DNA of 64,000 nucleotides from Chrysomallon squamiferum (GCA_012295275.1 CM022679.1:17684342-17748341), one strand, 5' to 3'; numbered from the stretch's first letter, positions 46,951 to 60,155 are shown. A program made the numbers and translations. Notes: a model not told the origin generated them from the letters alone.

Positions 46951-49900
46951 TATTGCCTTTGAAAATAATGTTTATTTATGATAAAAAACAAGAAAAATAT
47001 GACAAAGGCAAAATACATACTTGTGTGAATCTTTCTACACTTGTAAGGTATTAATTCAGCCACATATGATCGTAAAGGTCCAGTTAAACCTCCAAGGTGA
47101 AGGCTATAGTAGACTGAATTATTCTGAATTCGTAACATGGCTGCCATGTCAAGTACTGACACAGGGTAAGAAACAATTGTGTCAACAATGTTGGGAAGGG
47201 TGTAGAGCAAATGACGAGCTATCATGGTATACTGTTCTACAGTGACCTCCACCTAAAATAAAATTTATTAAGAATGAAATCTTGAAAAGAAATATTAAGC
47301 CATTCTATACAGTCATCTTGATATTTAATAATAATTCAAAAATCATTATGTACACAAAATTTAAGAATTTAATTGTTTTTCTCCAGAAAGCAAGGATATT
47401 TTGCTAAAGACACTGAATAAAAACACATTAGGATGCACTCTACTGAAATAATAATATAATAATTCATAAAAGATGAATACTGGAAAACCTATAGGCCATG
47501 TTTTATAATGACGTTTGTATGAAACAGTAATAGGTATGCTATATTTTAAGAGCTAAATAGTTAAAGTCTTTTTCTCTAAAAATAAAAAAAATAGAAAATA
47601 AATGAAATTTGTAAAGGATGAATGCTGGAAAACAAATAGAATGTTTTTTAATTTTGTTCTGACATGAGATTTTAATAATACTCTCACAAACAGGACTTAA
47701 ATGTTTGTCTGACAGCCAATTAGTGCAAAAGTTGGTGATCTGAAACAAAATATTTTCTATATCATGACTATTTACCTTTTTATTGCTTGCTGGTACAATA
47801 ACAACAATATGTGTTGCATTTTGCAACTCTTTCAGGAACATCCTCAACACCTACAAAATTTGAGTAGATAATACTAATCTGTGATAAGATAGATAGACAG
47901 ATAGACAGATGCAATCTCTGTAGACAATATCGTCAGCTGTCATAAATAAAACATAATGCCATTTTCTTCTAATTTATATTAAAAAAAAAAAAAAAAAATC
48001 ACATTTAACAAAATACTAACGATAACTCAAAAGAGAACGAAAAAAACAAAGGAGGTTTTTAAACTAGTTTAAAAATAAATAATTCTCATCATGTTTTCTA
48101 AATATATAGAATCTGATTAAGTTTGATAAAATTAAACAAAATATTTTATTACAACAAAAACATTATCTTTCAGTAAGCAGAAATTCACTTCAGTAACCTA
48201 AATACAAAAGTGAAGAAATATTTATCTTTATAACATTACCTAGAAAAGAAATTAAAGTTTAATACTTACTTTTTTACCAGAATAAAGTGGTGGTAATACT
48301 TGGCCTCTGTCTGACAGATTAATGCAAGTGGAACTATAATTTAAATAAGAAAGAAATGTTTCTTAAATATTTCATGTAAATATTATAAAAATACATTTAC
48401 TTATTAACATTTTATTTGGTATCTGTTATTACCAGCATATGTTTAAATGAAAGGATAATCTTTTTACCATGTGACATGTGGAAAGTGTCCACTTACATGG
48501 TAAAAAAAAAAAAATAATAATAATACATATTTAATAGTAATACTTCTAATTATTAAATATATGAAAATAAATTACCATCTGTCTTCTTGGCTTGGCTTTG
48601 TACAAACACAGACCCAGTCATCTCTTGTCTTGAAAACAAACAAATTTTAAACAACACTCTCTTTAAACTAATTATAAATAAAGAGAATTATTCCACTGGC
48701 TTAATTTATATCTAATTTAGCTTGTTTTAATGAAAAAAAAAAAAAAAAAAAATACATATCTGAAAAGCTAATAATGTGTGGTGAAAAGAGGCCTTCAAGA
48801 AGTGATGTTGAATATTTAGTTAAATTTTAATTTGTTTCATTTACTCACCACATTGCTCAGAACCATGACTGAATCAACTCCTTCATTTAAAATAGGAATT
48901 GCATAATATTTTGAACGTGGCATCTACAATGCATAAACATTCATATATAAATATATAATAAAAACTTTTAAATATTATTACAAATAACTTGCACTGTACT
49001 GTCAAAATTACTAGAAACAGCAGCTATACAAAACACTACATGCAGATGACAAGACTGCAAGAAATCAAAGATGAGGTAAAAGGATGGTATATATCTTATA
49101 GACATATAAAATGACAAAATCCAGATTGAAAATGTCTTCTGTCTTATCCATGGGTTATGTGTGATAAAAGTATTATTTACATGATGAAAAATATATCCAA
49201 ACAAAATTTTAATAATATGACTAATTGTGTATGTTGTAAACAGATTATTGTGGTAAACTAAATGTTCAATATATAATTCAGTACATGATGCTGAAAATTA
49301 AATATTCAATGATTATTATTCATTTTTAATGTAGAAAAAAACTTACTGAGGTACTTCTGAATGAGAAAATTGGTCCAGTCTTCTCCTCCCATGCTATGTT
49401 TTTATCTAGAGTAATCTCACCTGGAGTATTTTCCATAAACTTTCTTGTGCCAGAATGTGACAAAAAATGATGTCTAAAAACATTCATTCTTTTATTTTTA
49501 TCCATTGTCACCTGTAAATTTAAAAGATAATTGAAAAATAATTAAATTTTAAAGTAGATAAAATCATAAATTTTATAGAGTTTATTCAAATCTACTTTAA
49601 ATGTAAATAAATTTTCTGCTGAATATGAAGATGCAATCCAAATATATTCTATATTTGGACAAAATCTGAAAAATTAAAATTAAAATTAACCATACCTGTT
49701 TTGTTTTATCATCAATAATATCAAACATTGCTCGTATTGTGGCTAGCACCATTTGTCGACACCTAAAATATATAACACAAAATCCAAAATAGGTTATTTA
49801 AATTCATGCTTCAGTAAAGCATGCTTAAAATTATATTATCATAGCAAATGTGCGTGTATGTGTATGCATGCATGCATGTGTCTGTGTATGTGTGTATGTA

Positions 49901-52900
49901 TTCATGTATCTGTGTATATGTATCTATAGCATATGCAACAGTAACTTTATGTAAAAATATAGCTAAAGCACTGAAATAACAAATTTTTCAACAATATTCT
50001 TACTGCATTCTATGTTTAATAAAAATAAAAATTATGATGCCTACCACACAGCACAAAGATGATCTGTAGATACCCATGCATGTGGAACTGCCATGCTCTG
50101 AAAGTAAAGTAAAACCAAAGAATAATATCAAAGAGATAAATCAATTTCTTTATCATAAATTTAAATCATAAAATAAAATAACATTATAACATGTTGTATA
50201 AAGAAGAATGTCAGTATACACACACACACACACACACACACACTCATGTACATGTACGTATAATAGTAAAATATATATCCATTTGTGTGTAAGTATTTAC
50301 TATTCTTTTCTTACTGTCAGAAGAGTTATTAAAGATAATGAGGCAATAATCAGCGCACTTACAGATGTACTGATAGATGATGTGTCTGGAAAAATCTACA
50401 ATTAAAAAAACCCCATTAAAGGTAAATTATAGGTAAACTAATAGATATATTTTCTATACTGCCAACTACTTGTTTTGTTTTATAAGAAACAAGTATTTGC
50501 TTGTAACAAGGTATAACAATAAAATAACCAGGGAGGCTGACATATAATCAAAATCTTAAGTGTATCAAGTATTAGGTAAACTGCCAAATAATTTACCTCT
50601 ATCTTACCACTTCAGATTATTTACAATTACAATTTTTTCAATTATTCTGTTGATACAGAAAAGACAATCAGTCATGGAATTATCATTTACTGTGCAATAT
50701 TAGGAAGATATATTATTGTCTCACCTTATTTAATGAAGTTAAGGCATTTCTGACCAGAATATCTCTGAAGCCTCCACCTGTACTGACAACAGTTACATGA
50801 CTTAGAGTATCGTTGCCATGCTGAGACCAAAAACTGTTCACTTTGTTATAGAAATGTACCAAATAAATATCCAGGGGAAGAGCTGAATAAATAAGTAAAT
50901 TGCTAAATTACCAAGCAAAATAAATAAATTAATATCAATCAATCACCAAATAAAATTATAAATAAATAAATAAATAAAACTAAATAAATTACTAAATAAT
51001 TTTTATGATCTTTGCTTTATTTTTTTTGAATTTTACATTAACCTTTTTATATTTACACTACACCAACTCATGTACTACTTTAAATAACATACATACCTGG
51101 AGCTTGGTGTGGAGTAGCTTGTGTGATGATTGTGTTAACCAGATGTGGATCAAAGTCTGGCAAAGTAAACAAAGCTCTTGCTATAACACCTCCCTAGAAA
51201 AATAAATATAAATAATTGAACAATTGTACACATATAATTTTCCTTTACTAAAGTGAATTACGGTGCAAAATGTATTTTGTATATTGCTACATGATAGCTC
51301 TATTTGCAAATAGTTAAGTATTATGAAAAACAAACAAAAAAAGAAGTCACAAAGTTGTGAAAATGAACAGAATCTGAAATATTCCATTAATTATAATGTG
51401 TTTCTTTTATTATGTTGTTTTAAGGGCATAGAAATGTAAAGAAATAGATTAATGATGAAGAAACTGTGAAGTTCATCAGGTCTCCTACTATTTTTTCATT
51501 TTTGTAATAAATGTCAAATGAAAAAATATCATCTCCATGATCTCCACAAGTATATGAGTCAAGGACCTCCTATGGGTGTACAATTAGTACACTCAAGTTA
51601 CTGTATACCTGTTCAAATCTTGAAGCCTCACTTCTAGGTACTACTCAGAACTACTATAAATCATATTCTAACCATCTCAAGAACATATTTCATGGAGCAA
51701 ATAAGACAGGCCATCTGTAATCTGTTACAAAAATACAGAATGATATTTACCATGGAGTGACCCACAAGAATAACAGATGTGGGTGGAAATTGAGCAGAAC
51801 TGTAGAATTCAAGAATCTTCTTAATACAAGTGTGAATGAACTCTGCAAATAAAAATTGTAGTGATTATTTTTCCATTAATATCATTCCACAAATAATTTC
51901 TTATTTTATATTCTTCAAGCACAAGACCAGTCCTATGCTCAATACTATGTATTTTTACCCAAAATATTTGATTTCAGCTATTATTTCAGAAGGTATTTTA
52001 GTCTTTCTTGGAAGAAGAATTTATACTGAGTAATAAATAGTGATAAATTTCTCACATTATTTCTATTTTAATTAATGCAATACATTCCTGATAACACCTT
52101 TAAAAAGTTGTCAATTTAAAAATCTGACAGTTAATATTACATAGTTCAAACCTGTTTGTTCTTGCAAAACTCCACCATAAAGGCCATTCATCTCCTGAAA
52201 AAGAAAAATGTTTTTAAAATTTAAGTTTATGCATTTGTCTTAAATGAAAATACTTAATGATTTAACTTTTTCCTAAAATTCTGAAAAATTGAAATTAAAA
52301 TCTGACTAAAATTAATTAAAAGTTTATTGTACTTTTTTATATTTATCTCTCTAAAATGCAAATCTGATATTGCGAGCAAATAACTTCAATACTGTTGGTA
52401 ACAATGGTATAATTTGTTTTTTGAAACAGTGTCATGTAAATATTTATTTATTTACATATAAAATAATAAAAGGCAATAAATACTAGCCTCTTGCAGATTC
52501 ACAGAAAAATAATTAAAATGAAAAGTGGTCTGTTCTGCCTTCCTGAGAGCAACAGATGCCAAAGATCTCACTGAAAACAGCAATAAATAATAAATAAATA
52601 AATAAAAATATTACTAAAAAACTCTGATAAAATAAAGTTAAGCAAACTAAAAAGTATTTGAAAATTAAACAAACACTTATACTTACAGATAGAGAAATTT
52701 TTTAATAAATAATAATATATACATATAAATACATTTACATATTACCACACTGTCACTCATAATTGTCATAAACATGTTTTGCAGCTTTATTCTTCAAAAT
52801 TATATTTTAAGATTTTTTATTTTACTTATAACAATTAAACTAACTTATCTTATAAAAAAGTGTTCAAACAGATAAAATAATTATATTAATGGTACTTCAA

Positions 52901-54438
52901 AGATTATTTTCAGAACTAAGAGATACGTTAATTTAAAATTAAGTAAAGAAGTATATTAAATAATTATGATATTAAATGAAAATATATAATTACCTTGTTT
53001 AAAACTACCAGCATTCCCAGGAATAAAAAGAACAGGAACACCTACAAGTTTTAGATTGCTAAAGAAAGAAATTATAATGACCAAACCTGTAAGATAGCTA
53101 ATAGTAAATGGTTTTAATATTATAGACGAACCATATTAATTCAAAAGCAGATCCAAAGAGTATAGTGAGATTAGAGTATTAAAATCCCTGAGCTGCAAAG
53201 AAAATTTTATTTTAGCAAATAAATCAAAACTGCGTTTCAGTGCTGAAAATGATTTAAAGACAACTATGCTAATTTCAATAATAATTCATATTCAGGGTTT
53301 TCAAATGCCTGTGAATTGGCAAGTGAAATAGGATTATCGAACTCAAATGTAAGAAGATAAATTCTTCTTTTCTGTGTCTGTCTGTATGTATATATGTATG
53401 TGTGTGCATGTGCATACAATTATATACATGCATGTGTGTGCAGTAGAATTAACACATTTATAAAATACATGAATGTACGTGGTATACTATCTTTCCAAGT
53501 GTTAGCTGTTTTAAACAAGTTGGAAAAGACAGTAAAAACAATAATACACTATAATTAATAAGAAGTTCTGTCTAAATATATAAGACAATTAATTCCAACT
53601 GACCTGATTTGATTTGCATAATCACTGAAAAAGAAGGAATTTTAATGTTTATTTTAAATAGTTACAACATAATGAAATTCCACTTAGTAATTACACTGAC
53701 TTATAGAAGACAAAATTGCTATTAAGAATCAGAATGAAAAGAAAAGTGGATTAGTGAAATCACAGAAATTCAAAAATAATAACTGTGACAATGACAAAGT
53801 CTAATTAAACCAATGGTAACAGAAAAAAAAAAGCCAAAAAAGATATTTGAAAAGTATCTTTCCATAAACAGAAAATCATATATCAAGGCATCTTTTACAC
53901 TGGTCATGAAGAATCTTATAATACGAAATGTTGTGATCCCAAAAGCTCAACATACCACATCCAATATCATGATTTGTTAATACCTTTTTCTTTTTTTTGG
54001 ATACTTGTGAAAATCTATTCAAATATTTTATAAAATGATATTTTGCTGTTGTTTTCAAATTCCTATTTTAAGGAAAGAATATAAATACATATACATATGA
54101 ATAAATCATTTTATAGATAAAACATACCCTTCTCCATAAATGTACAACTCGTATTTAGGGAACTGTGTACTAATTTCTTTTCCAAGATCTATTTTCTGAA
54201 AGCAAATATATACTATTTCTTTTAAATAACAAACACAAAATATTTTTAAAATTTTATCTCATTAAAAATAATTTTCACACTTGATTTTTTAAAATAATCT
54301 CACCAAATATTGTGGCAACTCAAACATCCATGTCATTTCACATCCATTTTCTTCAAAATTGGTCAAGAAGTCAATTAATCCTGAAGTCAGCAATCCAACA
54401 CCAATCAGTGACAGTAAACATTTGGCTACTGTTTTCAT
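34595..54438 (-). CDS. PGAP1: GPI inositol-deacylase PGAP1 (26 exons)
   Basis: The spliced CDS is 2745 nt, 914 aa (human 922). Exons in order: 54438-54304, 54195-54128, 53624-53604, 53058-52994, 52570-52488, 52194-52152, 51842-51751, 51193-51097, 50882-50725, 50395-50363, 50097-50045, 49762-49696, 49511-49347, 48923-48849, 48628-48576, 48333-48270, 47850-47776, 47252-47021, 46459-46239, 38084-37994, 37666-37573, 37205-37011, 36650-36521, 36272-36127, 35817-35713, 34778-34595. Residues 4-25 form an N-terminal membrane anchor. Then come [26 protein letters not shown] and the lipase elbow GHSMGG with nucleophile S168. The last third has several hydrophobic membrane segments. Family role: in the ER membrane it removes the inositol acyl chain of GPI anchors so that GPI proteins can exit. 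Oddities are a 21-nt exon 3, a GC donor after exon 5, and an antisense ORF inside intron 19 (38085-46238). Confidence 0.96.
34812..34900. repeat. (CA)n(TA)n(CA)n compound microsatellite in PGAP1 intron 25
   Basis: A TA run of over 60 bp flanked on both sides by short CA runs, directly upstream of the last PGAP1 exon. Confidence 0.9.
36880..36914. repeat. Poly-A run
   Basis: About 34 A on the plus strand (poly-T in the PGAP1 transcript sense), one of several such tracts in this window (also 37,480-37,501 and 39,950-39,981 as T). Confidence 0.85.
38516..38994. mobile_element. Non-autonomous TIR transposon, 479 bp, TA target duplication
   Basis: The element begins CAGTGGTACCTTGACTTAT and ends with the inverse, ATAAGTCAAGGTACCACTG, a perfect 19-bp terminal inverted repeat. 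It is flanked by TA on both sides (38514-38515 and 38995-38996). There is no transposase frame. TA duplication with short TIRs suggests mobilisation by a Tc1/mariner-type enzyme, which is inference. It lies in PGAP1 intron 19. A truncated relative is at 960-1303. Confidence 0.85.
38997..43288 (-). other. PGAP1 intron 19, left part
   Basis: AT-rich intronic sequence with a T-run at 39,950-39,981 and an imperfect inverted repeat near 40,030-40,085 (arms around TGCTTATATATATGTA and TACATATAAGCAG). No exon of PGAP1 is missing here: exons 19 and 20 join in frame and match the family contiguously. Confidence 0.6.
43289..44449 (+). CDS. Intronless 386-codon ORF nested antisense in PGAP1 intron 19, unknown function
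   Basis: This is the longest non-repetitive open frame in the window that belongs to no recognised gene. The start context is favourable (A at -3, G at +4) and an AATAAA follows at 44,741. The product is Lys/Ser/Asn-rich and basic, with no signal peptide or membrane segment. The N-terminal 75 residues look most structured ([45 protein letters not shown]); the middle is Ser/Asp/Asn-rich and probably disordered; a short block near the end contains [14 protein letters not shown] do not recognise the family. Composition differs from the surrounding intron, and 386 codons without a stop in DNA this AT-rich is unlikely by chance. An A-run (44,830-44,850) behind it allows a retrocopy origin. A 5' UTR exon is possible, since an acceptor-like TTTACAG ends at 43,072. 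Confidence 0.65.
   Translation: MDEKILTYHTKLHHWYELHHIKLTGDEACQRLPAAVTHMTPERAVEIDTWRREVNKEFIKPKKAELKPPFWRCHYSATTSASPKLVNIKCKTESAKCSSDWRNKYGSVDITTLPNYLAGKSVHYSAERKGLYHRKYNTLKITGKREEIHSPSFPRELMRRGSMNADKVWKDTTQSGRQSLDSENSAYESDSITPDIKQGNVCNRSVSNRLLNVITIDDCNVNLRYSPRKVVSCKTVKFESDEENKFSQNDCYPIRISKGSAVTNLSSQNITKSYKDMQQKYMNYGYLCPDGQSKSAKVEKAFDTILDQKSVGKSSLQIKEAKFLDKDRTENTGKGMYHKLNVALKRKMVNFVDSCWMKHNSGFTEPYKFNKTSKNNSLISLVKKPC
44450..46238 (-). other. PGAP1 intron 19, right part
   Basis: AT-rich, with A-run at 44,830-44,850 and several T-runs. The PGAP1 donor is at the right edge (CAG|GTCAG after exon 19). No recognised coding sequence. Confidence 0.55.
44741..44746 (+). terminator. Candidate polyadenylation signal of the nested ORF
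   Basis: AATAAA 292 nt after the stop codon, followed about 85 nt later by an A-run. Confidence 0.3.
46921..46951. repeat. (AAT)n microsatellite in PGAP1 intron 18
   Basis: About ten trinucleotide units. Confidence 0.85.
50217..50243. repeat. (CA)n microsatellite in PGAP1 intron 10
   Basis: About 13 CA units between exons 10 and 11. Confidence 0.85.
53604..53624 (-). other. PGAP1 microexon 3 (21 nt)
   Basis: The exon lies between TTTTTCAG and GTCAGT on the minus strand and supplies residues DYANQI plus shared codons at both ends. Phases 2 in and 2 out match the neighbouring exons. Without it the join between GEG and NLKLVGVPV would be too short compared with the family. Confidence 0.8.
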
Positions 54439-55590
54439 GATCTGGGTAAAGGAAAATTGAAACTCTGTGATGAAACTGTAAGCTGTCTATTCTTAATCTT
54501 GAAACTGTATGATGAGAAGTATTTAAAGAAGTATTTAAAGTTAAAACTGCTTGTTCAGAATTGTTTTTAATTATATATTATGAGTTGTGTAATTAAGAAT
54601 AATAAAATATATGTTCATGAATATTTTTAAAGGTGCCCATAAATATGCCCATAACACTGTGGGTTTTTTTTTTGAGATTTCCATATGTTGTTCATAAAAA
54701 TAATAAAAATAAAAAAATCAATATAACTTTCTAGTTTTTGTTAAATAGTAATGTACATAAATCACTTCTTCTGGCTTAGGTGCTAGGAACTGGTTAAATA
54801 CAAATATATTTGATATCATGAAAATGTGACACTAAAGCCATTTAACAGCTCTGTCACAGGCAATTTACTGGCCAAACTTATATTAAAAATGAATTGTACA
54901 GATATGATCTAGTAGCTAATGAACCACATTTGCTTCTTAAAAAGAAAAATTAAAGTAATTTATCTTTAATGTATGCAAAAATATTTCCACATTGATATTT
55001 CATACTGTTTGCAAAACAAACTGAAAAACATTGTGGGCACAACATTGGTATGTGTCACTGACAGAATGATTATAAGTATGTATAATATTTTACGTGTTGA
55101 TGTGGATCTGCAAAATTTACATCCACTATAAATAATACATTTACTGCACTGTAAATATAAATATACAAAACATTTACACAACAACAAAGTCCAAGTTAAT
55201 TGTGAATATGGCCCTCTAGTTCTATATCGTAAAATATAACATTTACTGATTTAGGTTCGGAAATACATCATGCTTGCTTTGTTTTCCAAGAAATAATTTT
55301 AAATGTTCGTTAGTCTATATTGTACAATTATCAATCACTTTAAATTGTTTAAACTTTAAATTTAATATATGATATCATGATATGTAATGTATTTATTAAA
55401 TTTATCCTACATGCTAATGTTATATAAGACTGACTTATTATATGAACTGTAGTTGCTTGAATTTCTAAATTTTAAGTTTACTTACTCTGCGGCCTCCCCT
55501 TTATCTCCCTGAGACTAATTAGTTTTCCGCACGTACGTTTTTCTCTGGGTTATAAGGCGTTGCCTTTCACCAGAAATCAGTATATTCAGA
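54439..55590. promoter_or_regulatory. Shared upstream region of PGAP1 and NUDCD3
   Basis: About 1.15 kb between divergent start codons. The part next to NUDCD3 (55,490-55,560) is the least AT-rich and is the likely core promoter of that gene. No TATA box or specific site can be called. Assignment is by position. Confidence 0.45.
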
Positions 55591-56207
55591 ATGGAAGACC
55601 AGTATGATTCTGTTCTTTTAAGTATTCTTCAAAATGAAGGAGAAATTGTTAATTTTCTTGATGTGATTTTAGGTTTCTTGTACAGAAAGTAAATGTTACT
55701 ATGATATGGTGATCTGGTTATATTTTCTGTGTCTAAAACTGTTTAATTGAAAACTTTCTAATTCAGATGATTTTATTTTCGCATGATACATAATTCCGTT
55801 TTAATTAATTAAGTTATTTATTTTTAAAATAATAAATAGGAAAGAAAATCGGCTTAAGACAGCATTTTAAAATAAAATTAGAAGTATTTCATTGAACATA
55901 TTTTTTTGTTTTTCTTTTGTTAATAATGATATCAGAATAAATAATTTTCTACCCAAAATACTTATTTTCATAATTTCAATATTTTTATGTTTTCAGAACT
56001 GACTTCTATAAACTTCTTAGAAGCAGATCGGATAAGATGGGTTTTCCACCAGGAGTGGCCAGAAAAATTTTATTAAATGTAAATATGTAACAATACAGAT
56101 CTATTATACATTAATTTAATATTTATCAGTAATTATCAGATTTTTTTTTTTTTCAATAAATGAAATCAGTTTAAGGCAAGCCAAGTTAAATTTAATATAG
56201 CATGGAT

Positions 56208-56254
<47 letters not shown>

Positions 56255-59200
56255 TTAAGTTGTTTTAGTTAAAACCTAAAAGCAAGTGTACATTTATAAT
56301 TTTTCTTAAATAAGATAATTCCACTGCAGACAATATGAGAAAAATTATCAGTCACTGACCGATCAGAAGATTTTATTTGTTCTAGGAATTTGACAAATTT
56401 GAGAAACTTGCCAAAGAAAATGATCCAACTTATCAAGATGAACCAATCAAAAAGACAAAAGCAGGCTAGTATTAGTCCATGTTTATTCCAAGGACAGTTT
56501 CACATCGATAAAGTTGGTTATGTAATTCCCTGAGACATCTTTGCATTTACAGGTTTTCTACCAAAGATTTAATTTTCTCTTGTAGTTTACTTCTAAAATA
56601 CCAATTTGATAGACCGAATACATTTTGTACACATCCAAGAAATTTGATTGTTTAACACTTGAAAGAATAAATCTTTCCTAACAATAATGTGAGATTGTGT
56701 CTTTATAATTATTATTATTGTTTTTTCTTTTACTTTTTAAATATCTTATTAACAGAAACAGTGTCTACAACTAAAGAAGATACCATAAAACAGATACAAA
56801 AGCAGGAGGTGAAGAAACTGAAGCCAAATGAAGATGTGAAATCTCCTCAAACAGAAGAGAAGAGTAAACCTCCAGAGCAGAAAATCTTTGAAAAGATAGA
56901 AGATTCCACAGCAAAACAAGAAAGTGTTCCTGCCTCTGGCTCTCGTTCTGAATACACAGTGCAGACCTCCAGATCTGATACCATGGCATCAACCTCTAAT
57001 TCTGATGAAAACATCAAAGAAAATGATGATGAAAATCCTGAACTTACAAGGTATGAAGTTAATGCAAATTATTATAAATAAATTTTTGACTTAACTCTAA
57101 CAGAAAGGGAAAACATAGGTTCATGAATCCTCTAGAGCATTTTATTTTTTTATAGTGTACATTGTTTTGAATAAATATTCAGTAGAATCATAATGTAAAA
57201 TAATTAATTTAGAAATGCTTTATTGTTAGCAAATAATAAAATGATAGATTGATAGATACTTTATTCTTATTCACATAGGTTATTAGAAACATACAAAAAT
57301 AATAAGTTCCCAAAATATATTAACTGTATGTATATGTCATTGTACATACAACCAAAAATACCATTAATCTTTTAATAAGACTGAAACAAAATCAAGATAT
57401 AGTCATTTTGAATCTCTATACCTGTATTGTTCTGTACATTTTATTTTAACATTTTAATAATAAATTAATTGTTTAACCTAATTCTATGTAAAATTTTATA
57501 TTCTTATTTGGTTGAAATAGATATTAAAGAAATGTATTTGTTTTTCCTTAATGTACTGTAAATGTACTTCATGTTGGTGTGATAATGGTGCACTATGTGT
57601 GGAGATCTATTGATTTTCATTGTAGACAACAGAAAATTTTTCAGAATAATCCAGAAAGTTACAATGGAGCTATTCGAGATCATTACTCATGGTCACAACA
57701 TATTGAAGAGGTTGATGCATATGTAAAGGTATTTCACTTTCTGTAACTTAGGTTAATTGTATTCATTCTAAATTAAAATATTTTCTTCATTCTCATTGAC
57801 GGTTTGAGTAATTTTCTTTTACTCTCTAAAACATATTGTCAGATCCGTTCAGGGCTTTTTTTTTTTAATGAATATATGTAGGAATGAGAACTATTCTGCA
57901 TACTAATTAAATACAGATACAAAACCATTTATCCAGCTTCCAGAAACCTGTCTTTAGAAGTGTATTAATTTGTATCTGTAAAATATGTATTTGTTCTTAA
58001 CTTTTCATTGTTTAGTTTATACTTTATGTACATAATTTAGCCTTGGTCCAGAAATCTGTATCACCTCCAGTTCCACACTTGCCAGATAAAAGTCTGGCAC
58101 CCATAATCTTGTTGCAGCCATAGAACATAGAAGTTAGAACTGAAATGTATTACTCAGAATCAGATCAACAATTAGTAATAATTGAAAATTAGTATATTTA
58201 TTATTATTATTATTATTTTCATTTATTTTTAGAAAAATTTACATTTAATTGAATGAAAGTAACTGTTTCATCGTCTTTCTTAAAAAAATAAACTAATGAA
58301 ATTATTCAAAGCAATATATTAAAAGATAAAAAAATAATTAATGTTAAACATTAATGTAGTTTTTGTTCTTAACCAAGGCAAAGGATTTGTAAGTTTGTAT
58401 TGTAATTTTTGATTTGTCCAACAATACAAATTAAAAACTGTTATCAATATATACTTTAAATAAAATCTTAAATGTGGTATAATTCATTCCTTTTTCAGAT
58501 TCCACCATACATAAAAAAAGGCAAAGATGTTAAAGTTGTATTAGAAAAATGTCACCTGAAAGTGGGTTATGTTAGTAACACAGGGGAGACAGTCACTGTT
58601 GTAGATGGAGCATTATTGTGGGAAGTGAACAAGGAGGAGAGTATTTGGAGTCTGGTGCCAGGACTGCATGTTCATGTAATGTTATTTACATTTTAAATTA
58701 ATGTTTTCAATTTTCTTTACATGGACTCCATGTAATATTAATGGTATTTTAAAATTTATGTTTCATCATTCATTACGTTCACTGTAGCTTCTTGTATTGT
58801 TATTTATCTTTTAGCTATTGCTTATTTTGTGATTAATTCCTTTAATTTATTTTACTTGTAACTTTTAAAATTTAAATTAATTATTTTATCATATATTTCA
58901 CAGAGAGCCTGTATGTGTAATAGTGAAATTTAATTTTTTTAAATAACACTTCAATAAAATGCAAAGTGGTTTTTAATTTGCAGTCAGAATATCTGCAGAG
59001 AAACATTAATGATAATAAATAAAATTAAATGTGTTGGCTGGTATTAATTAAATATTGATTTGTTTACTGGGACAAGCAATTTTTCTTATAATATGGCAAT
59101 GATATAAAGGGTGTACTGCAGTTCATGTCATTTTGTTTTATTATCAAGAAGTATCATTATGTTTTACATAAAAAATATTTTAAAAACTTGTCTTAAAAAA

Positions 59201-60125
59201 GAAAAATTGAAGCTTCCACATAGAGTGAACATGAAATAATTAGCTAATACTAATTTGGAATGGAAAACCCCAACAGGAGCCACTTAATGTTGACATAACA
59301 AATCAACCATATTATTCCACTGCAAAATTTCATTTTTCTTATATATAATCAGGTGAACATGGAAAAAAAAGAGGAACGCTGGTGGGAGTCACTGTTTACT
59401 GATGAGCCGAAAATAAGTGTTAGGAAGATTGATGCCAGTCGACCAATAACAGATCTCGATGATGAAGCACAGGCCAAGATTGAGGAAATGATGTATAATG
59501 AACACAGGAAGAGGCTGGGCTTGCCACAAACACATGAAGAGGTACTTTTTATTGTACAACAAGTTTATTTACTTAAAAACCCAAGACTAACTTTTTCTGC
59601 CTGTGCCATTAAGAGAAATAACAGGAGACAAATATTATCTGATGTTGGTTTTTTTGGTTGGTTTTTTGTTTTCTTTTTAATTGTAATGTCATTTTTTTTA
59701 CAGATCAGTTGTAAATTGGGAAGAAACTAATTAAAGGCGTATTTAACACTTTGTTAATCATCACTTTAATGGCATCATTGTTATGGTTAAGGACCATGTA
59801 GATAATGAGTGTAAACCTGCAGTCATATTCATAAGGCTGTTCTCTTCTCTTTTTTCTATTTAGCAGCAAGCAGTAATTTTCATTCTGTATTACATCATAA
59901 TTTAATTAGTCTTTGGTTAACAATAAATGGGAGTATTTTTATTTCATTTAGTTTTGTTTTTTAAGTAAACATTCTTCCATATTTCAGAAAATGTATGAAA
60001 CAATGAAGAAGGCCTGGAATGCTGAAGGTTCTCCTTTCAAAGGACAGCCATTTGATCCTTCTGCTTTTAGTGTTAATTCCAGTGGAATTGTAACTATCAA
60101 TCAGCCCCAGAGGGAGGAAACATGA
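55591..60125 (+). CDS. NUDCD3: NudC domain-containing protein 3 (eight exons)
   Basis: Exons run 55591-55688, 55997-56078, 56386-56464, 56756-57050, 57626-57728, 58499-58675, 59353-59541 and 59988-60125, giving 386 aa (human about 361). The N-terminal NudC-N domain (residues about 4-60) has LLSILQNEG, FLDVILGFLYRKTDFY and DKMGFPPG. Residues about 85-185 are charged and Lys/Glu/Ser-rich, probably disordered, and account for the extra length. The CS (p23-like) domain, about 200-295, has NNPESYNGA, YSWSQ, LWEVNKEESIWSL and, after the sixth junction, WWESLF. The C-terminal part holds AWN-type helix KKAWNAEGSPFKGQPFDP. Family role: a cytoplasmic HSP90-associated co-chaperone that stabilises dynein intermediate chain. 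Intron 3 needs a GC donor (GCAG|GCTAGT): the nearest GT would create a stop at the join. AATAAA follows at 60,150. Confidence 0.96.
56212..56253. repeat. (GT)n microsatellite in NUDCD3 intron 2
   Basis: About 20 GT units. Confidence 0.9.
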
Positions 60126-60149
60126 GAATAATTTTCTACAATATTCTGA

Positions 60150-60155
60150 AATAAA
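60150..60155 (+). terminator. Candidate polyadenylation signal of NUDCD3
   Basis: AATAAA 25 nt after the stop codon, overlapping a second weaker copy. It would give a very short 3' UTR. Confidence 0.5.
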
